In this document: positions 1 to 8,956 of the stretch, in pieces | Layout of the letters: the number at the start of each line of letters is the position of its first letter | How positions within the stretch are numbered: position 1 is the first letter of the stretch | From: Acidiferrobacter sp. | GTDB taxonomy: Bacteria > Pseudomonadota > Gammaproteobacteria > Acidiferrobacterales > Acidiferrobacteraceae | DNA length: 12,953 nucleotides | Assembly (NCBI GenBank): GCA_027335965.1 | Contig: DAHWGZ010000038.1 | Coordinates: forward strand, 1 to 12,953 | Direction: 5' to 3' | Notes under the pieces: generated by a model | The model's database searches: none | What the model was told of the DNA's origin: nothing | Seen by the model: the letters and a program-made list of their open reading frames with translations, nothing else | Made by a program: the position numbers and the translations under genes

Positions 1-47
1 CCACCGGATTTTGAGTCCGGCGCGTCTGCCAGTTCCGCCATCCCGGC
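1..47 (-). tRNA. tRNA-Leu (anticodon CAA), 5' part only
   Basis: Read on the minus strand from base 47, the sequence starts GCCGGGATGGCGGAACTGG, the usual opening of a bacterial class II tRNA-Leu (acceptor strand, then D arm with the GG pair). A perfect 5-bp anticodon stem follows (plus-strand bases 4-8 with 16-20), enclosing a 7-base loop that reads CTCAAAA, so the anticodon is CAA (plus bases 11-13) and decodes UUG. The gene runs off the left edge at the start of the variable arm, so the T arm and 3' end are not seen. A tRNA-Leu beside queA is a familiar arrangement in Gammaproteobacteria. Confidence 0.93.
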
Positions 48-55
48 GCGCGCGC

Positions 56-82
56 AGTATAACGGGTTTGCCGACAGGACAA
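56..82 (-). promoter_or_regulatory. putative promoter of tRNA-Leu
   Basis: On the minus strand a TATACT hexamer (bases 61-56) lies 8 bases before the mature 5' end of the tRNA. TTGTCC (bases 82-77) could serve as a -35, matching 4 of 6 consensus positions, although its 15-bp spacer is short. The stretch between the -10 and the tRNA is pure GC alternation (bases 48-55). GC-rich discriminators of this kind are typical of stable-RNA promoters under stringent control. The predicted 5' leader would be only a few bases long. The -10 is good; the -35 assignment is weak. Confidence 0.5.
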
Positions 83-101
83 CAGTACTCGAGGACAACA
101 G
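76..101. repeat. 10-bp direct repeat between divergent promoters
   Basis: AGGACAACAG occurs at 76-85 and again, identically, at 92-101, a start-to-start distance of 16 bp. Both copies lie between the tRNA-Leu and queA -10 elements and overlap the expected -35 regions, so they could be binding sites for a regulator. They could also be chance or the remains of a duplicated promoter. No known regulator site was recognised. Confidence 0.55.
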
Positions 102-116
102 GGCCCGTCTTTCCCG

Positions 117-122
117 TATAAT
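117..122 (+). promoter_or_regulatory. -10 element of the queA operon promoter
   Basis: A perfect TATAAT stands 9 bases before the queA ATG. Transcription would begin at about bases 127-132, leaving almost no 5' untranslated region. No convincing -35 is seen; AGGACA (92-97) lies at a 19-bp spacing. The discriminator is GC-rich. This would be the main promoter for the queA-to-secF block. Confidence 0.6.
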
Positions 123-131
123 CCCGGCGCC

Positions 132-1178
132 ATGACGAATGACGCCTTTGACTACGACCTGCCCCCCGAATTGATCGCTCAAACCCCGGTCTCGCCGCGT
201 AGCGCGAGTCGCCTCATGGTCGTCGGCGCCGAGGATGGAGGCTTGGAGGACCGGCGATTCGCCGATCTGGGTGAATATCTGCGGACGGGCGATCTGCTGG
301 TCTTCAACGATACCCGCGTGGTGCCGGCGCGATTTTACGGGCGGCGCGCCACGGGCGGGCGCGTGGAACTCTTGTTGGAACGCTTTCTGGATGAGGGCGG
401 GCGGGCGCATGTGGCGTTGCGCGCGAGCAAATCGCCGCGCGCGGGAGAGGTGCTCGTGCTCGAGGGCGGGCTTTACGCGACGGTGACGGGGCGGGCGGGC
501 GAGTTTACCGAAGTCGTGTTCAGCGGGGCTGACGATCTCATGGGGCTTATCGAGCGCGTCGGTCATGTGCCCCTGCCGCCCTATATCACGCGCCCCGACG
601 ACGAGGATGACAGGACCCGCTACCAAACGGTCTACGCGCGCGCCCCCGGGGCCGTGGCCGCGCCCACGGCCGGCCTTCATTTCGATGAGGTGCTGCTTGC
701 GCGGCTGGCGGGCCAGGGCGTGGAAACCGCCTTCGTGACGCTGCATGTGGGTGCCGGAACCTTCCGGCCCGTGCGTCCCGAGACCCTGGCGCAAGGGCGG
801 CTGCACCCCGAGCGCATCATCGTCTCCGAGGCCTGCGTCGCGGCGATCACCGCCGCCCAGGCGCGGGGCGGGCGGGTGATCGCGGTGGGAACCACGACCG
901 CGCGGGCCCTGGAGGCGGCCGCGGCCTCCGGAACGCTCAAGCCCCACGTCGGGGATACGGATCTTTTCATTCGTCCGGGATTCCCGTTTCGGGTCGCCGA
1001 GGGTCTCATTACCAACTTTCACCTGCCGCGCTCCACGCTTTTGATGCTGGTGTCCGCGTTTGCCGGGGCTGGCCGCGTGCAAAACGCCTACCGTCAAGCC
1101 GTCATGATGCGTTATCGTTTCTTTAGTTATGGCGACGCCATGCTCTTGTGGCGCGCCGAGCCCCGACAGAGTAGGTAA
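132..1178 (+). CDS. queA: S-adenosylmethionine:tRNA ribosyltransferase-isomerase (QueA)
   Basis: QueA transfers and isomerises the ribosyl part of AdoMet onto preQ1 already placed in tRNA (position 34 of the GUN-anticodon tRNAs), giving epoxyqueuosine in the cytoplasm. The 348-residue product is the normal family length and aligns end to end with E. coli QueA. Recognisable blocks include GDLLVFNDTRVVPAR (about residues 53-67), a GHVPLPPYI segment, PGAVAAPTAGLHFDE, VTLHVGAGTFRPV, RVIAVGTTTARALE, TNFHLPRSTLLMLVSAFAG and YRFFSYGDAML near the C-terminus. The ATG at 132 is chosen because the DYDLPPELIAQ start fits the family. No ribosome binding site precedes it and a TATAAT lies 9 bases upstream, so the message is probably leaderless. 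It is the first gene of the operon and its partner enzyme Tgt lies two genes downstream. Confidence 0.97.
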   Translation: MTNDAFDYDLPPELIAQTPVSPRSASRLMVVGAEDGGLEDRRFADLGEYLRTGDLLVFNDTRVVPARFYGRRATGGRVELLLERFLDEGGRAHVALRASKSPRAGEVLVLEGGLYATVTGRAGEFTEVVFSGADDLMGLIERVGHVPLPPYITRPDDEDDRTRYQTVYARAPGAVAAPTAGLHFDEVLLARLAGQGVETAFVTLHVGAGTFRPVRPETLAQGRLHPERIIVSEACVAAITAAQARGGRVIAVGTTTARALEAAAASGTLKPHVGDTDLFIRPGFPFRVAEGLITNFHLPRSTLLMLVSAFAGAGRVQNAYRQAVMMRYRFFSYGDAMLLWRAEPRQSR

Positions 1179-1232
1179 AAAGTGCGCCGTTCGAGAAGGG
1201 CTGACTAAAGGCGGAGAGACTTTTGGCCGATA

Positions 1233-4200
1233 GTGGCGGAGCCGAGTCCGGTCAATGCTGGGGCTCCCGTCGGGACCAAAAATTTGTCGCACACCATCCT
1301 TGTCGTCGATGCGCTCGGGGGGGCCTGTTTCGAGCGGGTCGTCAGTACCGTGAAGCGTGTGGGTCCAACGTCGTGCCATGTCGGGACGGCCGAGGAGGTC
1401 GTGCGGCGCGCGGCGGCCCACGATGGCCCCGTCATCGCGGTCATCACGAGCGACACCCCGACCCCGCTCGTGGTCGCCGAGCAGATTCACGCCGCGGCGC
1501 CCCTTGCGCGCATCGTGTTCGTGGCCGATGAACCCGGTGCCGCGGCGCTCGTCTTCCGTTTGGGGGAGAGCGCGATTTCGCAAGGCGCGCGCTGGACCGT
1601 AAGCCCTCCTGACGAAAAGCGGATCACCGAGGCCTTGGGCCGCGCGCTCGGGGCGTCGCGGCGCCTCGAGGGCTCGGCGCGGGATCGCGCGTCCGAGGGT
1701 GGCGTGGAGGAGGCGGCGGCCGGCAAGCCCGCGCACATGGGCTGGTCGGCCGCGGCCGATGGCGTCTTTGATCACTACAGTGCCGAATGGGAGCGGGTCC
1801 TGGGCATTGCGGTCGCCGATCTCTACCGTCAGGGCTGGATCGCTTTTAGCCACGATGCCGATCGGCCGCGCGTGCGCCTGGACTGGGAGCGCGCGGTATC
1901 CGCGGGCGGTCATTTCCAGGTCGAGGCCCGTCTGCGCGCCGGCGGTGGCCGGTGGTGCTGGTGCCGGATCGAGGCGCGGCAAGGGCGGGCGGCACGGGAC
2001 GCCGGGCGCTGGCATGGCGACTGCGTGCTGCTGCGGGCGCCGCCGCGTATCGAGAACTCCTCGCGTTTTTTGCGCAAGCTCGCGCGCCGGGTCACGAAGA
2101 GTCTCGATTATGAATCGACGCTTGCGAGCCTCGCCCGGGCGGTCGTGCCGACGTTTGCCGACTGGTGCGCGGTGGATGTCGTGAACGACGCCGGGGGTCT
2201 CGATCGCGCCAGCCTGTCCCATATCAAGCCCGACCTCATGCGCGCGATCGCAAGCCGCCGGCCAGACGCCGAGGTGAGTCGCTGGACGGCGCCCGATGTC
2301 GTGCGCACCGGCGAGCCGCAACTGATCACGCATATCGATCAAGCCATGATCGATTCGGCCGTGCAGGACCCGCAGGCGCGCGCCTTTTTCGCCTCCCTGA
2401 AGCTGCGCTCCCTCATCCGCTTGCCGCTCAGGGCGCGCGGGCGGACCGTGGGCGTCATTACCTTCGTACTGTCGGGCCCGGGCACGCGCCGCTACACGCA
2501 AGAGGACCTGCCGCTCGCGACGGAGATCGCCCAACAAGGGGCGATCGCCGTGGAAAACGCCCGCCTCTATCGCAAGGCCCGCGAGGAGGTCGAGGAGCGC
2601 CGCCGCGCCGAGGAGGCCCTCGCCACGAGCGAGGCCCGTTACCGCTCACTCATAGAGGCCTCGGCGCAGATCGTCTGGGGCCTCGATGCCGAGGGCCGCG
2701 CCCGCGACGACTTGCCGGGCTGGCGGGCCTTTACCGGTCAATCGGCAGCCGGCGTGGGAGGCCACGGCTGGATGGAGGCCTTGCATCCGCGTGACCGTGC
2801 GTCCCTGCGCCAGCAGTTCCCCGCCCGGGGACTTGGGGCGCGGACCATCGTCTGTCAGGCTGATCTGACCTCCGCGGAGGGTGGTTATCGTTCCGTGGTC
2901 CTGCGCATCGTGCCGCTTTTTGACAAGCAAGGGCGTTGCCGCGAGTGGATTGCCGCGGGCATCGATATGACCCGCGAGAAGACCGCGAGCGGGCTTTTGG
3001 CGCGCGAGAAGGAGCAGCTGGCGGTGACGTTGAACAGCCTCGGGGAGGCGGTCGTGGCGATGGACACGGGCGGGCGCATCACGCTCTTTAACCATGTCGC
3101 GCAGACCTTGACGGGTTGGTGCCAGCGGGAGGCCTTGGGGCGACCGGTCGACGAGGTCGTGTTATTGCATGATGTGGGGTCCGGCCAGCGGCTGAGGGAT
3201 ATCGTCGGGGACGTGTTGCGCGAAGACGAGCGGCCACGCCTCGGCGAGCGCCGGCTTCTGCGCGCCCGCGACGGTGGCGAGCGCTTGGTCGCGTACACCG
3301 CGGCGCTGATACGCGACCCGGCGGGCCAGATCGTGGGCGCGGTGGCGGTGCTCCGCGACATCACCGCCCGCCAAAGACTGGAAGAGGATTCCCTGAAGGC
3401 GCAGAAGCTGGAATCCGTGGGGGTCTTGGCGGGTGGCATTGCGCATGACTTCAATAATATCCTGACCGCGGTCATCGGCAATATCGCGCTTGCCAAGATG
3501 CTGGTGCCGGGCGTGGACCGCGCGAACCATGCCCTGTGCGAGGCCGAAAAGGCGGCCTGGCGGGCGCGCGGGCTCACGCAGCAGCTCTTGACCTTCGCGC
3601 GGGGCGGGGCGCCCGTGAAGCGCGAGGCCTCGCTTGCGACCTTGTTGCGCGAGGCGGTGCCGTTCGCGCTCGCCGGTTCCAAGGCCAAATGCCATGTCGC
3701 GGTGGCCGATGATCTCTGGACCATGTCCTTCGATCCGGGGCAATTGAGCCAAGCGATCAGCAATCTCGTCTGCAACGCCGCGCAAGCCATGCCTGCCGGC
3801 GGGATCATCCGCATCGAGGCGCGCAACGCCGAGATCGGCGCTGAGGACCCGCAAGCCCTCCCTCCCGGGCGTCATGTGCGCATCGTGGTTGCCGACACCG
3901 GTGACGGCATCGCCAAGGCCCACCTCGCCAAGATTTTCGATCCGTACTTTACGACCAGGGATGGGCACAGCGGCCTGGGACTGGCCACGACCTATTCCAT
4001 AATCCGCCGCCATGGGGGGGCCATAAGGGTGCAGTCGGAGGAGGGGCGGGGCACGCAGTTCGAGGTGTATCTCCCGGCCCAGCCGGCATCGGCGGTACCC
4101 GCCAAGCCCCCCCTGCAGCGGCGCCAACGGGACCGGATACTGATTTTGGATGACGAGCCGGCGCTGCTGACTTTGCTCGCCGCGCTGCTCGATCATCTGG

Positions 4201-4523
4201 GCTACGAGACGCGCGCCGCGCAAGACGGCGCGCAGGCCGTCGCCTATTATGCCCGGGCCTTGCGCGAAGGTCGCCCGTTCGCGGCCGTGATCCTGGACCT
4301 CACCGTGCCCGCCGGGGTCGGGGGGGAGGAGTGCCTGCGGCGGCTGCGATCGCTCGATCCCGATGTCCGGGCGATCGTGTCGAGCGGCTATTGCCATGAT
4401 CCGATCATGGCCGATTTTGCCCGCTTTGGTTTTCGTGCGGCGATCACCAAGCCCTACCAGTTGCACGAACTCGAGGAGGCGATCCGCGGCGTGCTTGTGG
4501 AAAACGGCGAGCATTTGCGCTAG
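1233..4523 (+). CDS. soluble hybrid sensor histidine kinase (REC-like, PAS, GAF, PAS, PAS, HisKA, HATPase, REC)
   Basis: A 1096-residue hybrid sensor kinase that should autophosphorylate on His and pass the phosphate to its own receiver. Apparent order: receiver-like N-terminal domain (about 20-145) without the phospho-accepting Asp; PAS fold (170-270); GAF (288-448, ending in ENARLYRKA); short coiled coil (447-468); PAS (about 469-590); PAS (596-715); phosphoacceptor helix GGIAHDFNNILTAVIGN with His738; ATP-binding domain with N box NLVCNAAQAM (N844, N848), DTGDGI, IFDPYFTTR and GHSGLGLATT (911-920); C-terminal receiver with D973/D974, D1022, S1050 and K1073. No membrane segment is seen, so it should sense a cytosolic signal. 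The GTG start (1233) has GGAGAG 14 bases upstream, a long spacing; an upstream in-frame stop excludes an earlier start. It lies 54 bp after queA and 9 bp before tgt, an unusual place for a kinase. No separate response regulator is in view; the ligand and output are unknown. Confidence 0.93.
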   Translation: MAEPSPVNAGAPVGTKNLSHTILVVDALGGACFERVVSTVKRVGPTSCHVGTAEEVVRRAAAHDGPVIAVITSDTPTPLVVAEQIHAAAPLARIVFVADEPGAAALVFRLGESAISQGARWTVSPPDEKRITEALGRALGASRRLEGSARDRASEGGVEEAAAGKPAHMGWSAAADGVFDHYSAEWERVLGIAVADLYRQGWIAFSHDADRPRVRLDWERAVSAGGHFQVEARLRAGGGRWCWCRIEARQGRAARDAGRWHGDCVLLRAPPRIENSSRFLRKLARRVTKSLDYESTLASLARAVVPTFADWCAVDVVNDAGGLDRASLSHIKPDLMRAIASRRPDAEVSRWTAPDVVRTGEPQLITHIDQAMIDSAVQDPQARAFFASLKLRSLIRLPLRARGRTVGVITFVLSGPGTRRYTQEDLPLATEIAQQGAIAVENARLYRKAREEVEERRRAEEALATSEARYRSLIEASAQIVWGLDAEGRARDDLPGWRAFTGQSAAGVGGHGWMEALHPRDRASLRQQFPARGLGARTIVCQADLTSAEGGYRSVVLRIVPLFDKQGRCREWIAAGIDMTREKTASGLLAREKEQLAVTLNSLGEAVVAMDTGGRITLFNHVAQTLTGWCQREALGRPVDEVVLLHDVGSGQRLRDIVGDVLREDERPRLGERRLLRARDGGERLVAYTAALIRDPAGQIVGAVAVLRDITARQRLEEDSLKAQKLESVGVLAGGIAHDFNNILTAVIGNIALAKMLVPGVDRANHALCEAEKAAWRARGLTQQLLTFARGGAPVKREASLATLLREAVPFALAGSKAKCHVAVADDLWTMSFDPGQLSQAISNLVCNAAQAMPAGGIIRIEARNAEIGAEDPQALPPGRHVRIVVADTGDGIAKAHLAKIFDPYFTTRDGHSGLGLATTYSIIRRHGGAIRVQSEEGRGTQFEVYLPAQPASAVPAKPPLQRRQRDRILILDDEPALLTLLAALLDHLGYETRAAQDGAQAVAYYARALREGRPFAAVILDLTVPAGVGGEECLRRLRSLDPDVRAIVSSGYCHDPIMADFARFGFRAAITKPYQLHELEEAIRGVLVENGEHLR

Positions 4524-5699
<1,176 letters not shown>

Positions 5700-5705
5700 A
5701 GGGAA

Positions 5706-6053
5706 ATGATGATACACCTCATAAGCAATGCCTGGGCCGCCGCGCCCGCCGCCGGCGCGCCCCCGCAAGGGGCCGCGGGCCTGTTCCAATTCCTGCCCTT
5801 CGTGCTGATCGTGGTCATGATGTATTTCCTGATCATGCGGCCGCAGAGCAAGCGCGCCCGCGAACAGCGCGCCATGCTGGCCGCGCTCGCCGTGGGCGAC
5901 GAGGTGGTCATGGCCGGCGGCCTGCTCGGCCGGTTGACCGAGGTCGGGCCGCAATACTCGAAGGCCGAGGTGGCCTCCGGGGTGTCGGTACAGATTCAGA
6001 CGTCTTCCGTGCAGCTGGTGTTGCCGAAGGGTACCATCGGGAAGGCGCAATAG
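5706..6053 (+). CDS. yajC: Sec translocon accessory subunit YajC
   Basis: YajC is a small inner-membrane protein that associates with SecD and SecF and helps protein export. The product (115 residues) has a short Ala/Pro/Gly-rich N-terminus, one membrane helix (FLPFVLIVVMMYFLIM, about 37-52) followed directly by the diagnostic RPQSKRAREQ, then a soluble cytoplasmic domain with GDEVVMAGGLLGRL. Two consecutive ATG codons stand at 5706 and 5709. The ribosome binding site AAAGGGA (5698-5704) is only 1-2 bases from the first, so the second ATG may be the one used. It overlaps the end of the tgt stop region, suggesting tight coupling. secD starts 4 bp after its stop. Confidence 0.96.
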   Translation: MMIHLISNAWAAAPAAGAPPQGAAGLFQFLPFVLIVVMMYFLIMRPQSKRAREQRAMLAALAVGDEVVMAGGLLGRLTEVGPQYSKAEVASGVSVQIQTSSVQLVLPKGTIGKAQ

Positions 6054-6057
6054 CGCG

Positions 6058-7935
6058 ATGAATCAGTACCCTTGGTGGAAAAATGCCCTTATAGGGCTTG
6101 TCGTCGTGTTGGGTCTGATTTATGCGCTCCCCAATCTTTACGGCGACAATCCCGCCGTGGAGATCCAGGCCGCCCACGGCGCGGTGGTGAATCGCGCGAC
6201 CGTGGCCAAGATCCGCGGCCTACTGGCGGCCGCCCGGCTCCCCTATGAACGCATAAGCCGCGTCGCCAAGGGCGTGCAGGTCCGTTTCCGGCGTGCCGGC
6301 GTGCAGATGCGCGCCCGCGATCTCATCGGCCAGAAGCTCGGTCCCGGCTTTCACACCGCGCTCGCGCTGGCGCCCGCCGCCCCGTCCTGGCTGCGCGCGC
6401 TCGGCGCGCGACCCATGTATCTGGGGCTCGACCTGCGTGGCGGGGTCCATTTTCTGCTGCGCGTCGACATGCATGCGGCCTTGCACAAGGCGCTCCTGGA
6501 AGATATCCGCGGGCTGCGCCGGGCCTTGCGCCATCACCATGTTCGTTACCGCGAGGCGCGGCTTAGCAAGGCCGGGGTCGTGGAGCTGCGGTTTCGCAAC
6601 GCCGCGCAGGCGCATGAGGCGCGCCGCCTCATCGCGCAACAGTTTAACGATCTCGCCGTCACCTCGGGGCCTCATCATGCCTTGCGCGCGGTCATGACCC
6701 CCGCGGCCGTGGCCGCCAAGCAACACTACGCGCTCGAGCAGAATCTCACGGCCTTGCGCCGGCGCGTCAACGAGCTCGGCGTCGCCGCTCCGGTCATTCA
6801 GCAGGAGGGGCGATCGCGCATCGTAGTCGAGTTGCCGGGTGTCGAGGACATCGCGCGCGCGAAGGAGATCCTGGGGCGCACCGCCACCCTCGAGATCCAT
6901 ATGGTGGACAGCAAGAACAGCCTGGCGTCGGCGGTGTCCGGCGGCGCCCCGCCGGGGGCGCGGATCTATTACGACCGGCACGGCCAGCCGATCCTGCTCT
7001 ATGACCGCGTCCTATACTCCGGCGACGACATCACCAACGCCTCGGCCAGCGTCGATCCGCAGTCCGGGCAGCCGGTCGTGAACATCACGCTAAACGGCCG
7101 CGGGGCCGCCATCAATGCGCGCGTCACGCGCCATAATGTCGGCCAGCGCATGGCGGTCGTGTATGTGGAGGTCCAATCCCATTTGAAACGCAACGATCAG
7201 GGCATCCCGATACGCGGGCCCAACGGTCGGCGCGAGCGCGTGACGCGCAAGGTCGAGCGCGTGATCACGGCGCCCGTGATCCGCGAGGCCCTCGGCGGCA
7301 GTTTCCAGATCAGCGGCATCGGCAGCGTGCGGCAGGCGCGTAATCTCGCGCTCCTGCTGCGCGCCGGGGCGCTCGCCGCGCCGGTCAGCATCATTGCCGA
7401 GCGGACCGTGGGACCGAGCCTGGGGGCGGCCAACATCACCCGCGGGTTCTACGCGACCTTGTTCGGGTTCTTGGCGATCGCGGTGTTCATGGCGGTGTAT
7501 TACCGGGCCTTCGGGGTGCTGGCGGCGCTCGCGCTGGCGAGCAACGTCGTGTTGCTCGTGGCCGTTCTTTCGATCCTGCAGGCGACCCTGACCTTGCCCG
7601 GCATCGCCGGCATCGCCCTGACCGTCGGCATGGCCATAGACGCCAATGTGCTCATTTTTGAGCGCATACGCGAAGAGCTGCGCAACAAGAACTCTCCGCA
7701 GGCGGCGATCGCGACCGGATTCGACAGGGCCTTGGGGACCATCGTGGACTCGAACATGACCACGTTCATCGCCGGTCTCGCGCTCTTTTGGCTGGGGTCG
7801 GGCTCGGTCCGGGGTTTTGCCATCACCTTGTGCCTTGGCATCCTGACCTCTCTTTTTAGCGCCATCCTTGTCACGAGGGCGCTCGTCAACGCAGTTTATG
7901 GGCGTCGCCGTCGTCTGGCGCATGTGGGCATCTGA
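6058..7935 (+). CDS. secD: protein translocase subunit SecD
   Basis: SecD, with SecF, uses the proton gradient to pull exported proteins across the inner membrane on the periplasmic side. The 625 residues match the proteobacterial form: an N-terminal membrane helix (NALIGLVVVLGLIYALP, about 9-25), a large periplasmic region with LGLDLRGGVHF (122-132) and AVVYVE, then five membrane helices from about residue 465. The fourth-helix motif GMAIDANVLIFERIREEL (524-541) includes D528, the counterpart of the E. coli proton-path residue D519. The periplasmic part is unusually basic, with several Arg/His clusters such as RRALRHHHVRYR, consistent with an acidic surrounding. The stop codon overlaps the start of secF (TGATG), so the two are translationally coupled. 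Confidence 0.97.
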   Translation: MNQYPWWKNALIGLVVVLGLIYALPNLYGDNPAVEIQAAHGAVVNRATVAKIRGLLAAARLPYERISRVAKGVQVRFRRAGVQMRARDLIGQKLGPGFHTALALAPAAPSWLRALGARPMYLGLDLRGGVHFLLRVDMHAALHKALLEDIRGLRRALRHHHVRYREARLSKAGVVELRFRNAAQAHEARRLIAQQFNDLAVTSGPHHALRAVMTPAAVAAKQHYALEQNLTALRRRVNELGVAAPVIQQEGRSRIVVELPGVEDIARAKEILGRTATLEIHMVDSKNSLASAVSGGAPPGARIYYDRHGQPILLYDRVLYSGDDITNASASVDPQSGQPVVNITLNGRGAAINARVTRHNVGQRMAVVYVEVQSHLKRNDQGIPIRGPNGRRERVTRKVERVITAPVIREALGGSFQISGIGSVRQARNLALLLRAGALAAPVSIIAERTVGPSLGAANITRGFYATLFGFLAIAVFMAVYYRAFGVLAALALASNVVLLVAVLSILQATLTLPGIAGIALTVGMAIDANVLIFERIREELRNKNSPQAAIATGFDRALGTIVDSNMTTFIAGLALFWLGSGSVRGFAITLCLGILTSLFSAILVTRALVNAVYGRRRRLAHVGI

Positions 7936-8855
7936 TGGAATTCTTTCGCATACAGCGTGATCTGCCGTTCATGCGCTACGCGCGCACCACGGTATTCGCG
8001 TCGCTCGTGCTTTTCGCGGTCGCGGTCGCGGCGCTCATAGTCCGCGGCCTCAATCTGAACGTGGATTTCACCGGCGGCACCGTGATCGAGCTTCAGTTCA
8101 AGGCGGCAACCCCGCCGTCGGCGATTCGCCGGCTGCTCATAACGCACCATTATCGCCACGCGCGCGTCGAGAATTACGGAACCGCGAGCAAGGTCTTGAT
8201 CCGCCTGCCCACGCGCGCCACCAAGGGCAAGGCGCTTGCGGTACGGGTCCTGCGCCTCGTGTCGGCCCGCTATCCGGGGGCAAGCCTGCGCAGCGTCGAG
8301 TACGTGGGTCCGGAGGTGGGTTCGGAGCTCGCCGATCAGGGCGCGCTCGCGCTGCTGTTCGTGGCGCTCGGGATCACGATCTACCTCACGCTGCGTTTCG
8401 AATGGCGATTCGCGGTCGGGGCGATCGTGGCAACCATACACGATGTCGTCATCGTGCTCGGGATATTCGCGCTTTTCCACATTAGCTTCTCGCTTACGGT
8501 TTTGGCCGCCGTCCTGGCGGTCCTTGGGTATTCGGTGAATGACACGGTGGTGGTGTTCGATAGAATCCGCGAGAATTTCCGGCGCATGCGCACCGGCACG
8601 ACCTCGGAGGTCATCGATAGCGCGATCACGCGCACGCTCTCGCGGACGATCATGACCCATCTTTTGACCCAAATGATGGTGTTGTCGATGTTGTTTCTGG
8701 GGGGTCCGGTGCTGTTTGGCTTTGCCCTGGCCATGACCGTCGGCATCGTCGTCGGGACATACGGCTCCGTGCTCGTGGCGAGCCCCATCGTCATGTGGCT
8801 TGGCTTGAAGCGCGAGGATCTGGTGGCGCGAAAGGCCGCGGCCGAGCGCCCCTAG
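7935..8855 (+). CDS. secF: protein translocase subunit SecF
   Basis: Partner of SecD in the proton-driven export motor. The 306 residues show an N-terminal membrane helix (about 18-36), the SecF signature VDFTGGT (43-49), a periplasmic domain, and five further membrane helices beginning near residue 137. The GYSVNDTVVVFDRIREN motif contains D203, matching the conserved Asp of helix 4. R237 in TLSRTIMT corresponds to the Arg that pairs functionally with SecD Asp in the proton path. The tail LGLKREDLVARK is typical. The ATG overlaps the secD stop by one base. It is the last gene of the queA-to-secF block, and a hairpin begins right after the stop codon. Like SecD, its periplasmic domain has about twice as many K/R as D/E. 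Confidence 0.97.
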   Translation: MEFFRIQRDLPFMRYARTTVFASLVLFAVAVAALIVRGLNLNVDFTGGTVIELQFKAATPPSAIRRLLITHHYRHARVENYGTASKVLIRLPTRATKGKALAVRVLRLVSARYPGASLRSVEYVGPEVGSELADQGALALLFVALGITIYLTLRFEWRFAVGAIVATIHDVVIVLGIFALFHISFSLTVLAAVLAVLGYSVNDTVVVFDRIRENFRRMRTGTTSEVIDSAITRTLSRTIMTHLLTQMMVLSMLFLGGPVLFGFALAMTVGIVVGTYGSVLVASPIVMWLGLKREDLVARKAAAERP

Positions 8856-8872
8856 CCGCCGGTCTTGGGCGG
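8856..8872 (+). terminator. hairpin after secF, possible terminator
   Basis: CCGCC (8856-8860) pairs with GGCGG (8868-8872) around a 7-base loop, immediately after the secF stop. No T-run follows, so it is a weak candidate for intrinsic termination; it could instead stabilise the message 3' end. The sequence is nearly identical to the hairpin after the next gene. Confidence 0.4.
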
Positions 8873-8873
8873 G
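8856..8873 (+). repeat. hairpin repeat copy 1 (CCGCCGGTCTTSGGCGGG)
   Basis: This 18-base sequence is repeated at 10376-10393 with a single mismatch (G here, C there, at base 11). Both copies lie in the same orientation just downstream of a gene end. A shorter echo, GCCGGTCTTG, lies at 11104-11113. It may be a short genome-wide intergenic repeat of the REP/terminator kind; only a genome scan can tell. Confidence 0.55.
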
Positions 8874-8893
8874 GGTCGCCCCATCGGGCCTGC

Positions 8894-8925
8894 TTGGCGC
8901 GGCAGTCTCGTCTGTGGTATTCAAT
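8894..8925 (+). promoter_or_regulatory. possible promoter for the 464-residue membrane protein gene
   Basis: TTGGCG (8894-8899, 4 of 6 to the -35 consensus) is followed after 18 bp by TATTCA (8918-8923) with a TG one base upstream, as in extended -10 promoters. It would give a leader of about 25 bases. The hexamers are imperfect, so this is a weak call. Confidence 0.28.
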
Positions 8926-8956
8926 GCCTACCCCGTGATTTCCGGAGGGTGGCAGA

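Noticed and set aside
48..131. preQ1 riboswitch controlling queA
   Set aside because: The -10 element lies 9 bases before the start codon, leaving no leader to hold a riboswitch.
7090..8924. Two long minus-strand frames (7090-7923 and 7896-8924) opposite secD and secF
   Set aside because: Both mirror the codon structure of secD/secF and are low-complexity and charged throughout, with no domain.
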